Shown here: positions 38,364 to 48,051 of the stretch, one piece after another | Layout: every line of letters begins with the position of its first letter | How positions within the stretch are numbered: the stretch's first letter is position 1 | Assembly: GCF_016583985.1 (NCBI RefSeq) | Contig: NZ_NRSD01000002.1 | Coordinates: 248,001 to 312,000 of the forward strand | Length of the DNA: 64,000 bases | From: Thiocapsa imhoffii | GTDB lineage: Bacteria; Pseudomonadota; Gammaproteobacteria; Chromatiales; Chromatiaceae | Reading direction: 5' to 3' | Translations under genes and position numbers: made by a program | The notes under the pieces: generated by a model | The model's input: only the letters and a program-made list of their open reading frames with translations | Databases searched by the model: none | Told to the model about the DNA's origin: nothing

Positions 38364-41036
38364 TCAGGTGTTGTCGTAGACAATGCCGAGCTCGGGGTCG
38401 AGACGGACAAGTAATCCACCAATCTCGGCGACGCCGCCGACCAACGGTAGTGGGCGCAGGTGCCGCAGCAGCGGATGCTCATCGAAGCCACGCGGTAGCG
38501 GCAGCTTGAGTAGGGCATGGACGATGCTCTTGCGCGACAGCCGGACTTGGCGCGCGACCAGTCGGCGAGCCAGGTCATCGTCCGGCGCGGTGTTCGGGTC
38601 GAATGGCGGATCGTCCGGGTGCAGGTGCCAGCCGGCATCCGTTGACAGGACAGGAATGGTCGGCAAGCTGTCTTCACCAAGCCGGGTGACCAGCGGAATG
38701 CCCTCGCCGTCTTGCTCTTCCTTGCCACGCGGGTGCCCGTCATAGGCGGTTTGAGGCTCGGCTTCCGCGTCGATGGCGGCATGCTGCGCTTGCAGCCGCT
38801 GATTCTGGATCTCGGCGTAGTGATCGCCCAATGCGCGATTGAGCGTCGCCATGAAATCAGGTCGCGCTTCCTCCGCGAAAGGATCTCCTGTGTAAACGGC
38901 CTGCACCAAGCGATCGATGTCTTCAGGCAGCTGCCAAGATGGTTTGTGCAGAAGGACGGCCCAGGTGCAATAGAGGACATAGGGGTCATAGACGAAGCCC
39001 CACGCGGTTTCGGTCAATTCGGGTGGGCGTTCTGCCAGCAGGCCGGCGATGCGCAGATGCGGGGCGGCATGCGCGGTCGGGCGGTTACGCTGATGCCGGT
39101 GCAGCCGTCCGGCACGCTGCAGTAGGAGATCGACGGGCGCCAGGTCGGAGAGCATGAAATCGAAGTCCAGATCTAGGCTTTGCTCCGCGACCTGAGTGGC
39201 GATCAGTAGGCAATGCGAGGGGCGGTGTTCGGCTGGTCCGGGACCGAAACGTTTCACTACCTCGCGTTCAAGTGCCGCGCGCTCGTCGGCGGGAAAGCGC
39301 GCGTGGAACAGCAGGATTGTGCTCGGATCGGGCGCCCGTTCACGCAGGAGACGGTAGAGGTCCTGAGCGCGTTGGACGGTATTGACGAGGATCAGCCCGC
39401 AACCACTGCCCGCGAGGCAGATCAATGCCTCGTGTGCCAGGGTTTCCAGATCCTCCGCAGTCCCAGAGATCTGAATGGGTTCGAGGTGACGGCAATCGAC
39501 ATGCTCTCCGAGCGTCTCGTTGTCGCGCACCATCAATATCCGCGGATAGGGTATCTCAGGGCAGTTTGTTGCGCCCCAGGCGTTGAGCAGGGCGTCGCGG
39601 CGCTGGACTGGCAGGGTGGCACTCATCAAGATGACGGAGCAGCCCAGCGGTTTGAGCCAACGCAACAGGGCCTCGATCAGCCCACTGGTATAGGTGTCGT
39701 AGGCATGGATCTCGTCGAGCACGACGACCCGGTTGGCTAGTCCCCACAGACGCACGAAGTGGTGTTTGACATTGAGTGTGGCGAATAGGGCCTGGTCGAT
39801 GGTGCCGACGCCATAGGGTGAGAGTAAGGCGCGCTTGTGCTGCGAGAACCAGGCGGAAGAGGCAATGGATTCGGCATTAGAGGCATCGATTCCGCGCAGT
39901 CGATGGATGCGTTCATCCAGCGCCGCAGATCCATGGACCAGTTGGATATCAATCCTTATCTCGGATGTGAGCCGACGGAGGAAGGCCAGGGCGCGATCAA
40001 ACATGGCGTTGCCAGTCGCCTGGGTCGGCAGGGCCAGATAGAGACCACGATGCGCATTGCGGGCTTGGAGCCTGAGATGTGCGAGCAGCGCGAGCTCGGT
40101 CTTGCCTTCACCCATCGGGGCCTCGACGATGATCAGCGTCGGGCCGTCCGCCAAGCTCAACAGACGGTCGGCGGCCTGCTGGAGCGGCCGTGCCGTCACG
40201 GGGTATTCGGGTTGTCCAAGGATGAGTTGGATCAGTGTGTCGGTATCCGTCTCGCGCCTGAGCAGCGGTCGATGCCCTGGCCAGCCGATGGCGTCAAGTG
40301 CGATGTCCGCCAGCGCCCTGGCCTTTGCAGAATGCTCGGATAATAAATCGGCGCGTTCGCCCAGAGGAAACCAGTCGGTATTAGAGCCGATCCAGTCTGC
40401 CACGCTGGTCAGACCAGCGAGCCAGGCGACTGCGGGCAGGGACAATTCATCGAGCGCGGGTCCGTCACCAGGTTGCAGGGTTTCCCAGTAGACCCGCAGG
40501 ATCTCGGCTCGAGTCTCCGACCACTCTCCAACTTCGTTCCGCGGCATCCCATCGCGGATTTCCAGTGTCCTTGGGATGTAGCCGTGATGGGCACCGACCG
40601 CCTTCGTGACGGCACTGATCCAACCGGTCTTTAAGAAAAGGGTCGGAAGCAGACGGCGTAAGAGAGCGGCTGAGGCGATGTCGTGACGTTGGATGCCGAA
40701 GGAGACCGGCTTAAAGATCAAGCCTGCCAGTTCGACGGTGCGTTGGCCCTCTGGCCATTTACTTTGGAAGCCTGGGATCGCCTTGCCGAAATCGTGGAGC
40801 CCGATGATGGCCGCTAGCCACTGACGGACCTCACCGGGAGGGAGTCCGAACGCACGCGCAGCCCAAGCTAAGGTTGCGGCTGATTCACGATCGAGGATGG
40901 CTTCCACAACCGCGGCGACATCAAGCATATGTGCAAGTAAGCCGTGTCCAATGGGATCACCGCTCTTAGCCCATACACGTCGAGCGCAATTGCCAAGTTC
41001 ACTGAACCGATGCCGCCGAATCTCCATGGCCTTCAT
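38364..41036 (-). CDS. cas3: CRISPR-associated helicase/nuclease Cas3
   Basis: The 890-residue protein has an N-terminal HD nuclease with His36 (HMLDVAAVVEA) and His81-Asp82 (GLHDFGKAIPGFQSKW). A superfamily 2 helicase follows with Walker A MGEGKTELAL, DExH box VVLDEIHAYDTY, SATLP, and motif VI QRAGRLHRHQRN. It degrades DNA marked by Cascade. The ATG at 41036 has a GGACGAG site; a second ATG three codons on is possible. It is first in the leftward cas operon. Confidence 0.96.
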   Translation of the reverse strand: MKAMEIRRHRFSELGNCARRVWAKSGDPIGHGLLAHMLDVAAVVEAILDRESAATLAWAARAFGLPPGEVRQWLAAIIGLHDFGKAIPGFQSKWPEGQRTVELAGLIFKPVSFGIQRHDIASAALLRRLLPTLFLKTGWISAVTKAVGAHHGYIPRTLEIRDGMPRNEVGEWSETRAEILRVYWETLQPGDGPALDELSLPAVAWLAGLTSVADWIGSNTDWFPLGERADLLSEHSAKARALADIALDAIGWPGHRPLLRRETDTDTLIQLILGQPEYPVTARPLQQAADRLLSLADGPTLIIVEAPMGEGKTELALLAHLRLQARNAHRGLYLALPTQATGNAMFDRALAFLRRLTSEIRIDIQLVHGSAALDERIHRLRGIDASNAESIASSAWFSQHKRALLSPYGVGTIDQALFATLNVKHHFVRLWGLANRVVVLDEIHAYDTYTSGLIEALLRWLKPLGCSVILMSATLPVQRRDALLNAWGATNCPEIPYPRILMVRDNETLGEHVDCRHLEPIQISGTAEDLETLAHEALICLAGSGCGLILVNTVQRAQDLYRLLRERAPDPSTILLFHARFPADERAALEREVVKRFGPGPAEHRPSHCLLIATQVAEQSLDLDFDFMLSDLAPVDLLLQRAGRLHRHQRNRPTAHAAPHLRIAGLLAERPPELTETAWGFVYDPYVLYCTWAVLLHKPSWQLPEDIDRLVQAVYTGDPFAEEARPDFMATLNRALGDHYAEIQNQRLQAQHAAIDAEAEPQTAYDGHPRGKEEQDGEGIPLVTRLGEDSLPTIPVLSTDAGWHLHPDDPPFDPNTAPDDDLARRLVARQVRLSRKSIVHALLKLPLPRGFDEHPLLRHLRPLPLVGGVAEIGGLLVRLDPELGIVYDNT

Positions 41037-41571
41037 GTCTCGTCCAACGGATGTGAGACGCATCCGAAAAATGGATGTCAATCAAGTGTGTTTGTTTGTC
41101 CCCTCAAACCCGGGGAGTTACTCGATTCTAATCCGGTTCGATGCATGAGTGGAACTGTTTTCGTGTATGAGGAACTCTGCGTACTCAATGGCGACTTGAG
41201 AAACGAACGCCAGGGAATCCGCGGAGCTGTGCTGATGCAAGGCGCATCGACAGTGACTCCGCTAGACGAGCCAAACTCGCTGACGCTGGTCAATGCTGTT
41301 TGGTCTGGACAGATCAAGAGTCCCTGTCGTTGATCAGTGGTGCTCCTCAGATCGCTGCGTGAAGGATCTGAACTGTTCGTTCCTCGGAACTGGAATCCGA
41401 CATGAAGCCGGAGGCGCCTGGCGGCATCCGGTTGCGTGGGTGAACTTGACGCCGCGGCCATCAGGGTCTAAGTGTCAGGTGTGCCTGTGCGCTGGACGGA
41501 CTCGGACGGTCCGTCAGGGCGTTGGCGCACCGATCCGGGGCGGTCTGTCCCCGGCCATGCGGGAGGTTCCG
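41037..41571. other. Divergent intergenic region upstream of cas3
   Basis: These 535 bases should hold the cas operon promoter (leftward) and that of the His-rich gene (rightward). The open frames in it encode no recognisable domain. I found no Zur-like box or other confident site. Confidence 0.5.
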
Positions 41572-41931
41572 ATGACCGCGCCTTGCCAAACCCATCCGAA
41601 TCACGACCACGTGCATGGCCCAGAGTGTGGCCACCTCGCGATCCGCCACGGCGACCATGTCGACTATCTGCACGACGGACATCTGCACCATCCGCACAGC
41701 GTCGATGGCGTAACGCATTACGACGAGCATCGGCTTGAGGTCGATGCGCAACACCCTGACGGCTGTCAGTCCAAGATGACTCGTTGCCAGGAGGATGGCC
41801 ACGTTCACGGGCCAGGTTGTGGACACGCCGCCATTCCACACGGTGACCATGTCGATTATCTCGTTGATGGGCGTCTCCACCATCATCATGGTGATCATTG
41901 CGACGATCACGGCCCGGTCGAGCTGGTGTGA
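41572..41931 (+). CDS. Histidine-rich metal-binding protein with two repeats
   Basis: The 119-residue protein is about one quarter His, plus Cys and Asp. Two repeats share the pattern HVHGPxCGHxAIxHGDHVDY followed by a His-rich tail; the second ends HHHHGDHCDDHG. No signal peptide is visible, so it is probably cytoplasmic. Such proteins bind or store zinc or other soft metals; the true function is unproven. A GGGAGG ribosome site precedes the ATG. The stop overlaps the next gene's GTG start. Confidence 0.8.
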   Translation: MTAPCQTHPNHDHVHGPECGHLAIRHGDHVDYLHDGHLHHPHSVDGVTHYDEHRLEVDAQHPDGCQSKMTRCQEDGHVHGPGCGHAAIPHGDHVDYLVDGRLHHHHGDHCDDHGPVELV

Positions 41932-42536
41932 GGGGACCCACGCGCGTCCTGTTCTGGCACCGTAAGGGCGGCACCGGCAAGACCAGCCTCGCGATCGGCT
42001 GTGCATGTCGGTTCGCCCGTTCCCGGGTGCCGGGACAACGACCGCGTGTGTTATTGATCGACACCGACCCTCAAGGCAGTGCCGCCGCCTGGGGGGAACG
42101 CTATGCCGAGGACGCCGGGCTGGTGGTGCGTGCCGATAGCGGGCACGACCTCTGGGACCGCAATCAGGCGTTACTGGAGCGTTTCGATCGGGTGTTGGTG
42201 GATGCCGCGCCGAGCGTCACGGCCGAGACACTGGATCTGCTTGCCGGCACTGACCGACTGCTCATCCCAACCCGTCCAGCCTGGCCGGATGTCTGGGCAC
42301 TGGAGGCGGTCGCCGAGTTGCTCGCTGATCAAGATCGCGCGGGTCACCGGCTGGTGGCTCGTGTGGTCTTCAATCAGGTGCGCGATGAAGCGCTCGCGCC
42401 GTTCGCCGCTGCGCTCGCCGAATTTGGGCTCCAAGCCCTACCGAACGTGATTCCCGCCGACCCGCAGTGGCCTGCGTTATTTCGCGGTGGGCCACCTCCA
42501 GACGCCGTTGCTGGATTACTCAGCGCGCTGGACTGA
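41928..42536 (+). CDS. ParA/MinD-like P-loop ATPase (orphan)
   Basis: The 202-residue protein has a deviant Walker A WHRKGGTGKTSLA, the ParA-type LIDTDPQGSAAAWGERY, and switch-like DRVLVDAAPS. No parB or centromere-like repeat lies nearby, so chromosome partitioning is unlikely. The GTG start overlaps the His-rich gene stop as GTGA, so the two proteins are made together, perhaps as a metal-loading or positioning pair. That pairing is inferred from context only. Confidence 0.82.
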   Translation: MRGPTRVLFWHRKGGTGKTSLAIGCACRFARSRVPGQRPRVLLIDTDPQGSAAAWGERYAEDAGLVVRADSGHDLWDRNQALLERFDRVLVDAAPSVTAETLDLLAGTDRLLIPTRPAWPDVWALEAVAELLADQDRAGHRLVARVVFNQVRDEALAPFAAALAEFGLQALPNVIPADPQWPALFRGGPPPDAVAGLLSALD

Positions 42537-42537
42537 T

Positions 42538-42571
42538 CCCGCTCCGCATCATCGCTCGGCGAGCGGGTTTT
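42538..42571 (+). terminator. Probable terminator after the ParA-like gene
   Basis: CCCGCTC (42538-42544) and GAGCGGG (42561-42567) form the outer stem, and CGCTC/GAGCG an alternative inner hairpin. TTTT follows immediately. It lies directly behind the ParA-like stop codon, between convergent genes. Confidence 0.5.
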
Positions 42572-42662
42572 GCTGGTGTCGGACCGCGACTGGGATGGTG
42601 AGGCAGGCGCCACCGCGCGATGCGGCGGCGCCTGGTTTGGTGCGAGGGGGTCAGGATTCGAT

Positions 42663-43241
42663 TTAGAGGACGCGGCAATCGGCGAGCATGACCTCGCTGC
42701 GCGTGCGGCCTTGTTGGCTCCCTTCTGCTTCCATCGCCTTGACGACGTCCATCCCCTCAACGACCTTGCCGAACACGACATGCTTGCCGTCGAGCCAGGG
42801 TGTTTCCGCGACCGTGATGAAGAACTGCGAGCCGTTGGTGTTGGGGCCTGCATTGGCCATCGACAGCAGCCCTGGGGTGTTGTGTTTGAGTTGGAAGTTC
42901 TCATCGGCGAACTTCTCGCCGTAGATCGATTCCCCACCGGTGCCATTGCCGCGCGTGAAGTCACCACCCTGGATCATGAACCCTGGGATGATCCGGTGGA
43001 AGGGGCTACCGGCGTAGGAGAGCGGCTTGCCACTCTTGCCGACGCCCTTCTCACCCGAACAGAGTGCCCGGAAATTCTCGGCGGTCTTCGGGACCACGTC
43101 AGCGAAGAGTTCGAAGGTGATGGTCCCAGCGGGCTTGCCGTCGATGGTGACGTCCATTTGGACCTGGGGGTTGGCTGCAAGGGCGGGAGTTGTCATAGCT
43201 GTTAGGAGCACACTGGTGATGAGAAAGGGTAATTTTGACAT
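42663..43241 (-). CDS. Exported cyclophilin-type peptidyl-prolyl isomerase
   Basis: The 192-residue protein has a signal peptide (cleavage likely after TPALA, about residue 22) and a full cyclophilin domain. That domain has [20 protein letters not shown] with the catalytic Arg, [17 protein letters not shown] and [19 protein letters not shown]. The loop [12 protein letters not shown] makes it resemble eukaryotic cyclophilin A more than short bacterial PpiB. It should assist folding in the periplasm. It is a single gene. Confidence 0.93.
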   Translation of the reverse strand: MSKLPFLITSVLLTAMTTPALAANPQVQMDVTIDGKPAGTITFELFADVVPKTAENFRALCSGEKGVGKSGKPLSYAGSPFHRIIPGFMIQGGDFTRGNGTGGESIYGEKFADENFQLKHNTPGLLSMANAGPNTNGSQFFITVAETPWLDGKHVVFGKVVEGMDVVKAMEAEGSQQGRTRSEVMLADCRVL

Positions 43242-43432
43242 AAGCCGTTCCTGTCGTGGTGGGTGATCGAAAACCGCGTCTCCCGCGGCGCGAGCAGGCC
43301 GCGCGTTCGCGCGCGCAGCGCAGCGATCGGAACCGATCCATCACCGCGTTGAGAGACCCGATGGCGCAAGATAGCGAAAAATGAATCAGGATCAAAACTG
43401 AGGAGCGCGCGCGAGGCGGGCGCTGTCGAGCC

Positions 43433-44062
43433 TCAGGAGCTCTGCTCCGATTGGTCGGATTGCTCGCAGGGGAGGAGACCGTCCGGTGGCGGGTCACGCT
43501 GAAGCAGCGCATCCGGGAGCTCGCCGCGCCCAGCTTGGTAGAGTGAGCCGGATTCGAGCATGATCGTGACCATCACGACCAGCAACAAAGGCACCACGGC
43601 GATGCGTGCCCAGACGGCACTGGCCATGTCTTGGGATTCGAGTTTGCGTCGCTCCATTTCCTGCATGGCCGGTGGCAAGCTGCGCAGTTGCTCGGCGAGT
43701 TCGCCCTGGTCATCCTGGCCAAGGAAACCTAGACTCAGGATCGCCGCACACAAAAAGTAACCGATCAAGATCAGCCGGTAGCGGCGGCTTGCCAACCGCC
43801 AGTGGGTTTGGGCAAACCAGTTTCCGTCGTGGCGGGGGCGTCGGGATTGGCGCCAGGTAAAGGCAATCAGTCCCAGTGAGGCAACGAGCGGGATGCTGAT
43901 CGCCAGCCACTTGACGCGTGCGATGACCGAATCCGGTTCCGCCACGGAGGCCGCGAGCAGGATTACCCCGATCAGGAGGTTGAAGACGATCAGGTTGATC
44001 ATCGCCAACTCATGCGGTGCTTTCGCCTGGCGGCGGCTGGTTTCGGTAACCTCGAAGATCAT
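43433..44062 (-). CDS. Predicted inner-membrane protein of unknown function
   Basis: The 209-residue product has about four hydrophobic segments: INLIVFNLLIGVILLAASVA, LAISIPLVASLGLIAF, LILIGYFLCAAILSLGFLG and VVPLLLVVMVTIML. The loops are hydrophilic and an acidic C-terminal tail ends SDQSEQSS. No catalytic motif is seen. The ATG at 44062 is preceded by AGGA; upstream frame is open but looks non-coding. I do not recognise the family. Confidence 0.7.
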   Translation of the reverse strand: MIFEVTETSRRQAKAPHELAMINLIVFNLLIGVILLAASVAEPDSVIARVKWLAISIPLVASLGLIAFTWRQSRRPRHDGNWFAQTHWRLASRRYRLILIGYFLCAAILSLGFLGQDDQGELAEQLRSLPPAMQEMERRKLESQDMASAVWARIAVVPLLLVVMVTIMLESGSLYQAGRGELPDALLQRDPPPDGLLPCEQSDQSEQSS

Positions 44063-44504
44063 GTTGTGACAGTCCTGAAGAGGGTGCGGTCGGTTGCCTC
44101 GGCGCGTCGCTGGGTGCGCCGTCTGGGTTGGCGCGTCGGTTGGCCGTTCACAGGCCGGCGATCCGCGGTCGGCCAACGGGCGGTCGATCGGAGCGACACA
44201 CCGCCGAGCGTTCATTCTGTGATCTTTGACCCATTCAAGGCAATGACTCATTGGTGTGATCCATGGTGGTGCGCGGCGGGAGCTGGCGCGCCTCCTGACT
44301 GCGCGGTTTGTGCGATCATGAGTCCGTTGCGCAACCGCTGGTCTGCCGCTCACCGGATCAACCGGCATGAAGGGCCTGGTCGGGGGCGTTATTCGCACGC
44401 GGCGCCAGGCATCAAGCTGGACCGCCCATGATCACGGCACCCACGTCGATCAGGGCCAGGTTGCCGAAGGGGCCGAGACACGATCGAATAGGAGCCGAGA
44501 GGAC
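44063..44504. other. Intergenic region, nothing recognised
   Basis: These 442 bases lie between the divergent membrane-protein and TerB-like genes. Frames cross the region but have no domain signature. No hairpin with a T-run and no clear operator were found. Confidence 0.5.
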
Positions 44505-44921
44505 ATGGCGGAGATCAAGACCGCAGCAGAAAACAGCCCGGAGGCGATCCTCCGAGTCATTTGTCTCTTCATCATCAGCGATGGCGAAGTCAACGACGCG
44601 GAATTGCAGGCGCTCGATGACCTCGGGGTCTTCGAACGTTTCGGGGTGGATCGGGATGGCTTTGCCGCCATCTTCGACGGCTATTGCGATGACCTGATCG
44701 AGCATGCGGGCACCGCGCGCTTTGTCGGCCTGGCCGATCCCGAATGGGTCGACGCCATTTTGGCGCCGATCACGGATCGTGTGGCGCGCCGCACCCTTGC
44801 CCGTATGCTGCTCCTGTTGGCACGTTCCGACGGCTTCTTCGCGGATGCGGAATTGATGATTTATCGTCAGCTGTTGGATCGCTGGTCGATCGAGGTCGAC
44901 TCGCTCGCCGACCCAGATTGA
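44505..44921 (+). CDS. TerB-like helical protein
   Basis: The 138-residue protein resembles the TerB/tellurite-resistance-like helical domain. It has paired calcium-like acidic turns IISDGEVNDAELQAL near the N-terminus and LARSDGFFADAELMIYRQLL near the C-terminus. Such domains bind divalent metal and are linked to stress responses and membrane complexes. No other ter genes are nearby. It precedes the HerA-like ATPase by 88 bases and may share its transcript. A GAGAGGA site supports the start. Confidence 0.78.
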   Translation: MAEIKTAAENSPEAILRVICLFIISDGEVNDAELQALDDLGVFERFGVDRDGFAAIFDGYCDDLIEHAGTARFVGLADPEWVDAILAPITDRVARRTLARMLLLLARSDGFFADAELMIYRQLLDRWSIEVDSLADPD

Positions 44922-45009
44922 TGTTGCATGCCGGATGGTAGCCCTGGGCGCGGTGATCGTCCGTGGTGACCAATATCGCGGCAGATTCAGTTATCAAGGA
45001 GGTCTTCAG

Positions 45010-46491
45010 ATGTCGCACTCGATCCTTGTCGGGACTGGGACTGAGCCGGTCGCGATCCTCTCACGCATGGCCAACCGTCACGGTTTAGTCGCTGGTGCGA
45101 CGGGCACGGGCAAGACGGTGACCTTGCAGCGTCTTGCCGAGCAATTCAGTCGCATCGGCGTGCCGGTGTTCCTTGCTGACGTCAAGGGCGACCTCGCCGG
45201 TATCAGTCTCGCGGGTGGTGGCAATCGGCGGGTCGCCGAGCGGGTTGCCGCCATGCGGCTCGAGCAAGAGGATGGGTTTGTCTATGCCGGCAACCCGGTG
45301 ATGTTTTGGGATATCCACGGGGAACAGGGGCACCCCGTTCGCACCACCTTGTCCGAAATGGGGCCACTGCTGCTCGCGCGCCTGCTCAACCTCAACGAGG
45401 TGCAAGAGGGCGTCATCAACATCGTTTTCCATGTCGCGGATGAGAACGGCTGGCTCTTACTCGATTTGAAGGATTTGCGCGCGCTCTTAGTCTACGTCTC
45501 CGAGCAGGCGAGCAGTCTCCAGTCGCGTTATGGGAATGTGTCAGCGGCGAGTGTCGGTGCGATTCAGCGGCGCTTGCTCGCGCTCGAGAAGCAAGGCGGG
45601 GAACTGCTTTTCGGGGAGCCGGCGCTGGCGCTCCAGGACATGATGCAAACGGATGCGTCCGGTCACGGTTACATCAATATCCTGGCCGCCGAGAAGCTGA
45701 TTCATACCCCAGCCCTCTATTCGACCTTTCTGTTGTGGCTGCTCTCCGAGTTGTTCGAGGAATTGCCCGAGGCCGGTGATCTGGATCGACCCAAGTTGGT
45801 CTTCTTCTTCGACGAGGCGCATCTGCTCTTTAAGGACGCCCCGAAGGTGCTGTTGGACAAGATCGAGCAAGTCGTGCGCTTGATTCGCTCGAAAGGAGTC
45901 GGCGTCTACTTCGTGACCCAGAATCCCATGGATGTCCCTGAAACGGTGCTGGGCCAGCTCGGCAACCGCATTCAGCATGCGTTGCGTGCCTATACGCCAC
46001 GTGATCAACGGGCCGTGCGGGTGGCGGCCGAGACCTTCCGGCAGAACCCGGAGCTCGACACCGCCGCGGCCATCACAGCGCTCGGTGTCGGCGAGGCCTT
46101 GGTCTCGACACTCGACGAGCAAGGCATCCCGAGTATCGTGCAGCGTGTCGAGATTGCGCCGCCGGGCAGTCACCTGGGTCCAATCCCAGCCGATGCACGG
46201 CGTGACATCATGGAGCAGTCTTTGGTCAAGGGGGTTTATGACGTGGGCATCGATCGGATCTCGGCCTATGAGATCCTCGAGCAACGTGCGCAGGACGCGG
46301 CGGCGGCGGCGCACACCCCGGCGGTCGCTCCCGGGGCGGCGCGCGGCACGCGGCGCGGCAGCGCGCGACAAACGCCCATTGAGGCCTTTGCGACCAGCGC
46401 CATGCGCTCGCTCGGCAGCCAGATCGGGCGCCAATTGATGCGTGGCATCATGGGCTCGTTGAGCGGAGGCAACACCCGCGGGCGGAAATAA
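45010..46491 (+). CDS. HerA-like ATPase (DUF853/YjgR family)
   Basis: The 493-residue protein has Walker A GATGTGKT (29-36), FLADVKGDLAG, Walker B KLVFFFDEAHLLF, and YFVTQNPMDVPE with an arginine-finger region GNRIQHALRAY. It belongs to the HerA/FtsK-like translocase group known as YjgR, whose role is not settled. A strong AAGGAGG ribosome site precedes the ATG at 45010. The Ala/Arg-rich tail (about 435-480) looks disordered. No NurA partner is nearby. Confidence 0.9.
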   Translation: MSHSILVGTGTEPVAILSRMANRHGLVAGATGTGKTVTLQRLAEQFSRIGVPVFLADVKGDLAGISLAGGGNRRVAERVAAMRLEQEDGFVYAGNPVMFWDIHGEQGHPVRTTLSEMGPLLLARLLNLNEVQEGVINIVFHVADENGWLLLDLKDLRALLVYVSEQASSLQSRYGNVSAASVGAIQRRLLALEKQGGELLFGEPALALQDMMQTDASGHGYINILAAEKLIHTPALYSTFLLWLLSELFEELPEAGDLDRPKLVFFFDEAHLLFKDAPKVLLDKIEQVVRLIRSKGVGVYFVTQNPMDVPETVLGQLGNRIQHALRAYTPRDQRAVRVAAETFRQNPELDTAAAITALGVGEALVSTLDEQGIPSIVQRVEIAPPGSHLGPIPADARRDIMEQSLVKGVYDVGIDRISAYEILEQRAQDAAAAAHTPAVAPGAARGTRRGSARQTPIEAFATSAMRSLGSQIGRQLMRGIMGSLSGGNTRGRK

Positions 46492-46531
46492 CGGGGAGCT
46501 GATGGGGGGCGCGGGCTCCCGTCCACTGCGT

Positions 46532-47863
46532 TCAGCTCACCAGAGCCGGTTCGGTGATGGAACGCTTCGCGTCGCGCGTCCTCGTCTCTCCGGCACGCGA
46601 CGGTGTCACCCAGACACGGGCCATGCCAGGTCCCAGGTCAAAATCGAACGAGCGCGTCAATGGGGTGACGGGCCACTCGGGCGAGACGTCCTGTAGTGTC
46701 TGTGTAATCCCGGTCAACTGCGCCAGATCCTCGACCCACAACTGTTGATGGTTCCAGATGTCCTTGTTCAGGACGAGCACCGCCTGGTCCTGGCCTTGCT
46801 CGTCGCTCTTGCGCAGCATCAGGAGTCCTGGGTTCGGAGACTGCAAGCGCTCGATCGGTCCCTCCTGGCAAAAAACCGGATGTAGGTCTTTGATTCGGTT
46901 GACCATGCCAATGAAGGATGTGAGATCGACCTCGGTGGTCTCCCACTCTTCAGGGCGGGTCGTCACCACATTCAGGCGGCGGCGAAACCCGAATTCATAA
47001 CCGATCGGCATCATGAGGTGGCTGGAGAAGAGCGCGCTGAAGAGATAGCGTTGCTTTAAGGCGTTAATGTTGCCGTTGGACTCGTTGAAGAGTCGCTCGG
47101 TGTCGTGACTCTCGGGAAAGCTGATGGAGGGCGCGACCTGGCGTGTCAGATCGTATTGGTCGAGCAGCCATCCGCCATCGTAATCCCACCATTTCGAGCT
47201 ATTGAAGATGGCGTCGAAACCGGCCGCCGCCGTCTCGCGGGTCTGCTCGGGCGAGCAGCCGAGGGTCTCGGCGACGAAGAGGACATGCGGATGTCGGGCG
47301 CGGATTCGGGTGATCAACTCGCGCCAAATCGAGCCTGGGATCTGATAGGCGGCGTCGCAGCGAAAACCACGGAAACCCAAGTCGATCAAGTGCTCGACCA
47401 TCTTGAGACAGTAGTCGAACAGACCGGCGCGATCGGGTGAATGTTGGTGATCGAATTGCGCGAGGTCGTGCCAGACGACGCGGTTGCCGTCGGCTTCGAC
47501 ACAAAAGGCGCTGGCCACCTCGTTGCCCTCGCGCACGAACCAATCCGGATGTTCGCGAACGAGATGAGAGTCCTTGGCACAATGGTTGATCACCAGGTCG
47601 ATCATCGCCGCGAGTCCAAGCTGTTGCGCCGTGGCGGTCATGTCACGGACCTGATCCTCCGGGCGGCGTGGAGACGGGGTCGTGACGAAGGCCTCATTGA
47701 GTGCGAAGTGGTCGGCGATCGAATAGAGCGACCCCGATTGTCCCGGGCGCTGAATGGGATTGACGAACACCCAATCGAAGCCCATCTCGGCGGCCCGTCG
47801 CAGATGTGGGGTCCAGTCCTCGAACCGGCCGGCAAGTCGTGGGAAGAGGTTGTAGATCTTCAT
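46532..47863 (-). CDS. Alpha-amylase-family glycoside hydrolase (GH13-like)
   Basis: The 443-residue protein has a (beta/alpha)8 amylase barrel: FVNPIQRPGQSGSLYSI, DLVINHC, the nucleophile region GFRGFRCDAAYQIP, acid/base VLFVAETLG, and FPESHDTERL. Related enzymes act on alpha-1,4 glucans, and the neighbouring glycogen synthase gene supports glycogen metabolism. The start at 47863 is where homology begins, but the frame is open to a GTG at 47992 and would add 43 residues with a Cys/His-rich cluster. The precise reaction is unclear. Confidence 0.85.
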   Translation of the reverse strand: MKIYNLFPRLAGRFEDWTPHLRRAAEMGFDWVFVNPIQRPGQSGSLYSIADHFALNEAFVTTPSPRRPEDQVRDMTATAQQLGLAAMIDLVINHCAKDSHLVREHPDWFVREGNEVASAFCVEADGNRVVWHDLAQFDHQHSPDRAGLFDYCLKMVEHLIDLGFRGFRCDAAYQIPGSIWRELITRIRARHPHVLFVAETLGCSPEQTRETAAAGFDAIFNSSKWWDYDGGWLLDQYDLTRQVAPSISFPESHDTERLFNESNGNINALKQRYLFSALFSSHLMMPIGYEFGFRRRLNVVTTRPEEWETTEVDLTSFIGMVNRIKDLHPVFCQEGPIERLQSPNPGLLMLRKSDEQGQDQAVLVLNKDIWNHQQLWVEDLAQLTGITQTLQDVSPEWPVTPLTRSFDFDLGPGMARVWVTPSRAGETRTRDAKRSITEPALVS

Positions 47864-48051
47864 CGAACCAAAGGGCTCCTCGCCGGGCCAGGGCTCGGCT
47901 GAATGGTGATGGCCATGGATGAGCGCGCATCTGACGCACTCATCCTCGAAGCAGCAGGTGCATCCGCCGGGACGGACGCGTCTGGATGCCACGCCAGTGG
48001 CTGGACCGGCGCGCTGGCGCTGGCTCCGGTGACGCGAAACGGGCGCGCGAT

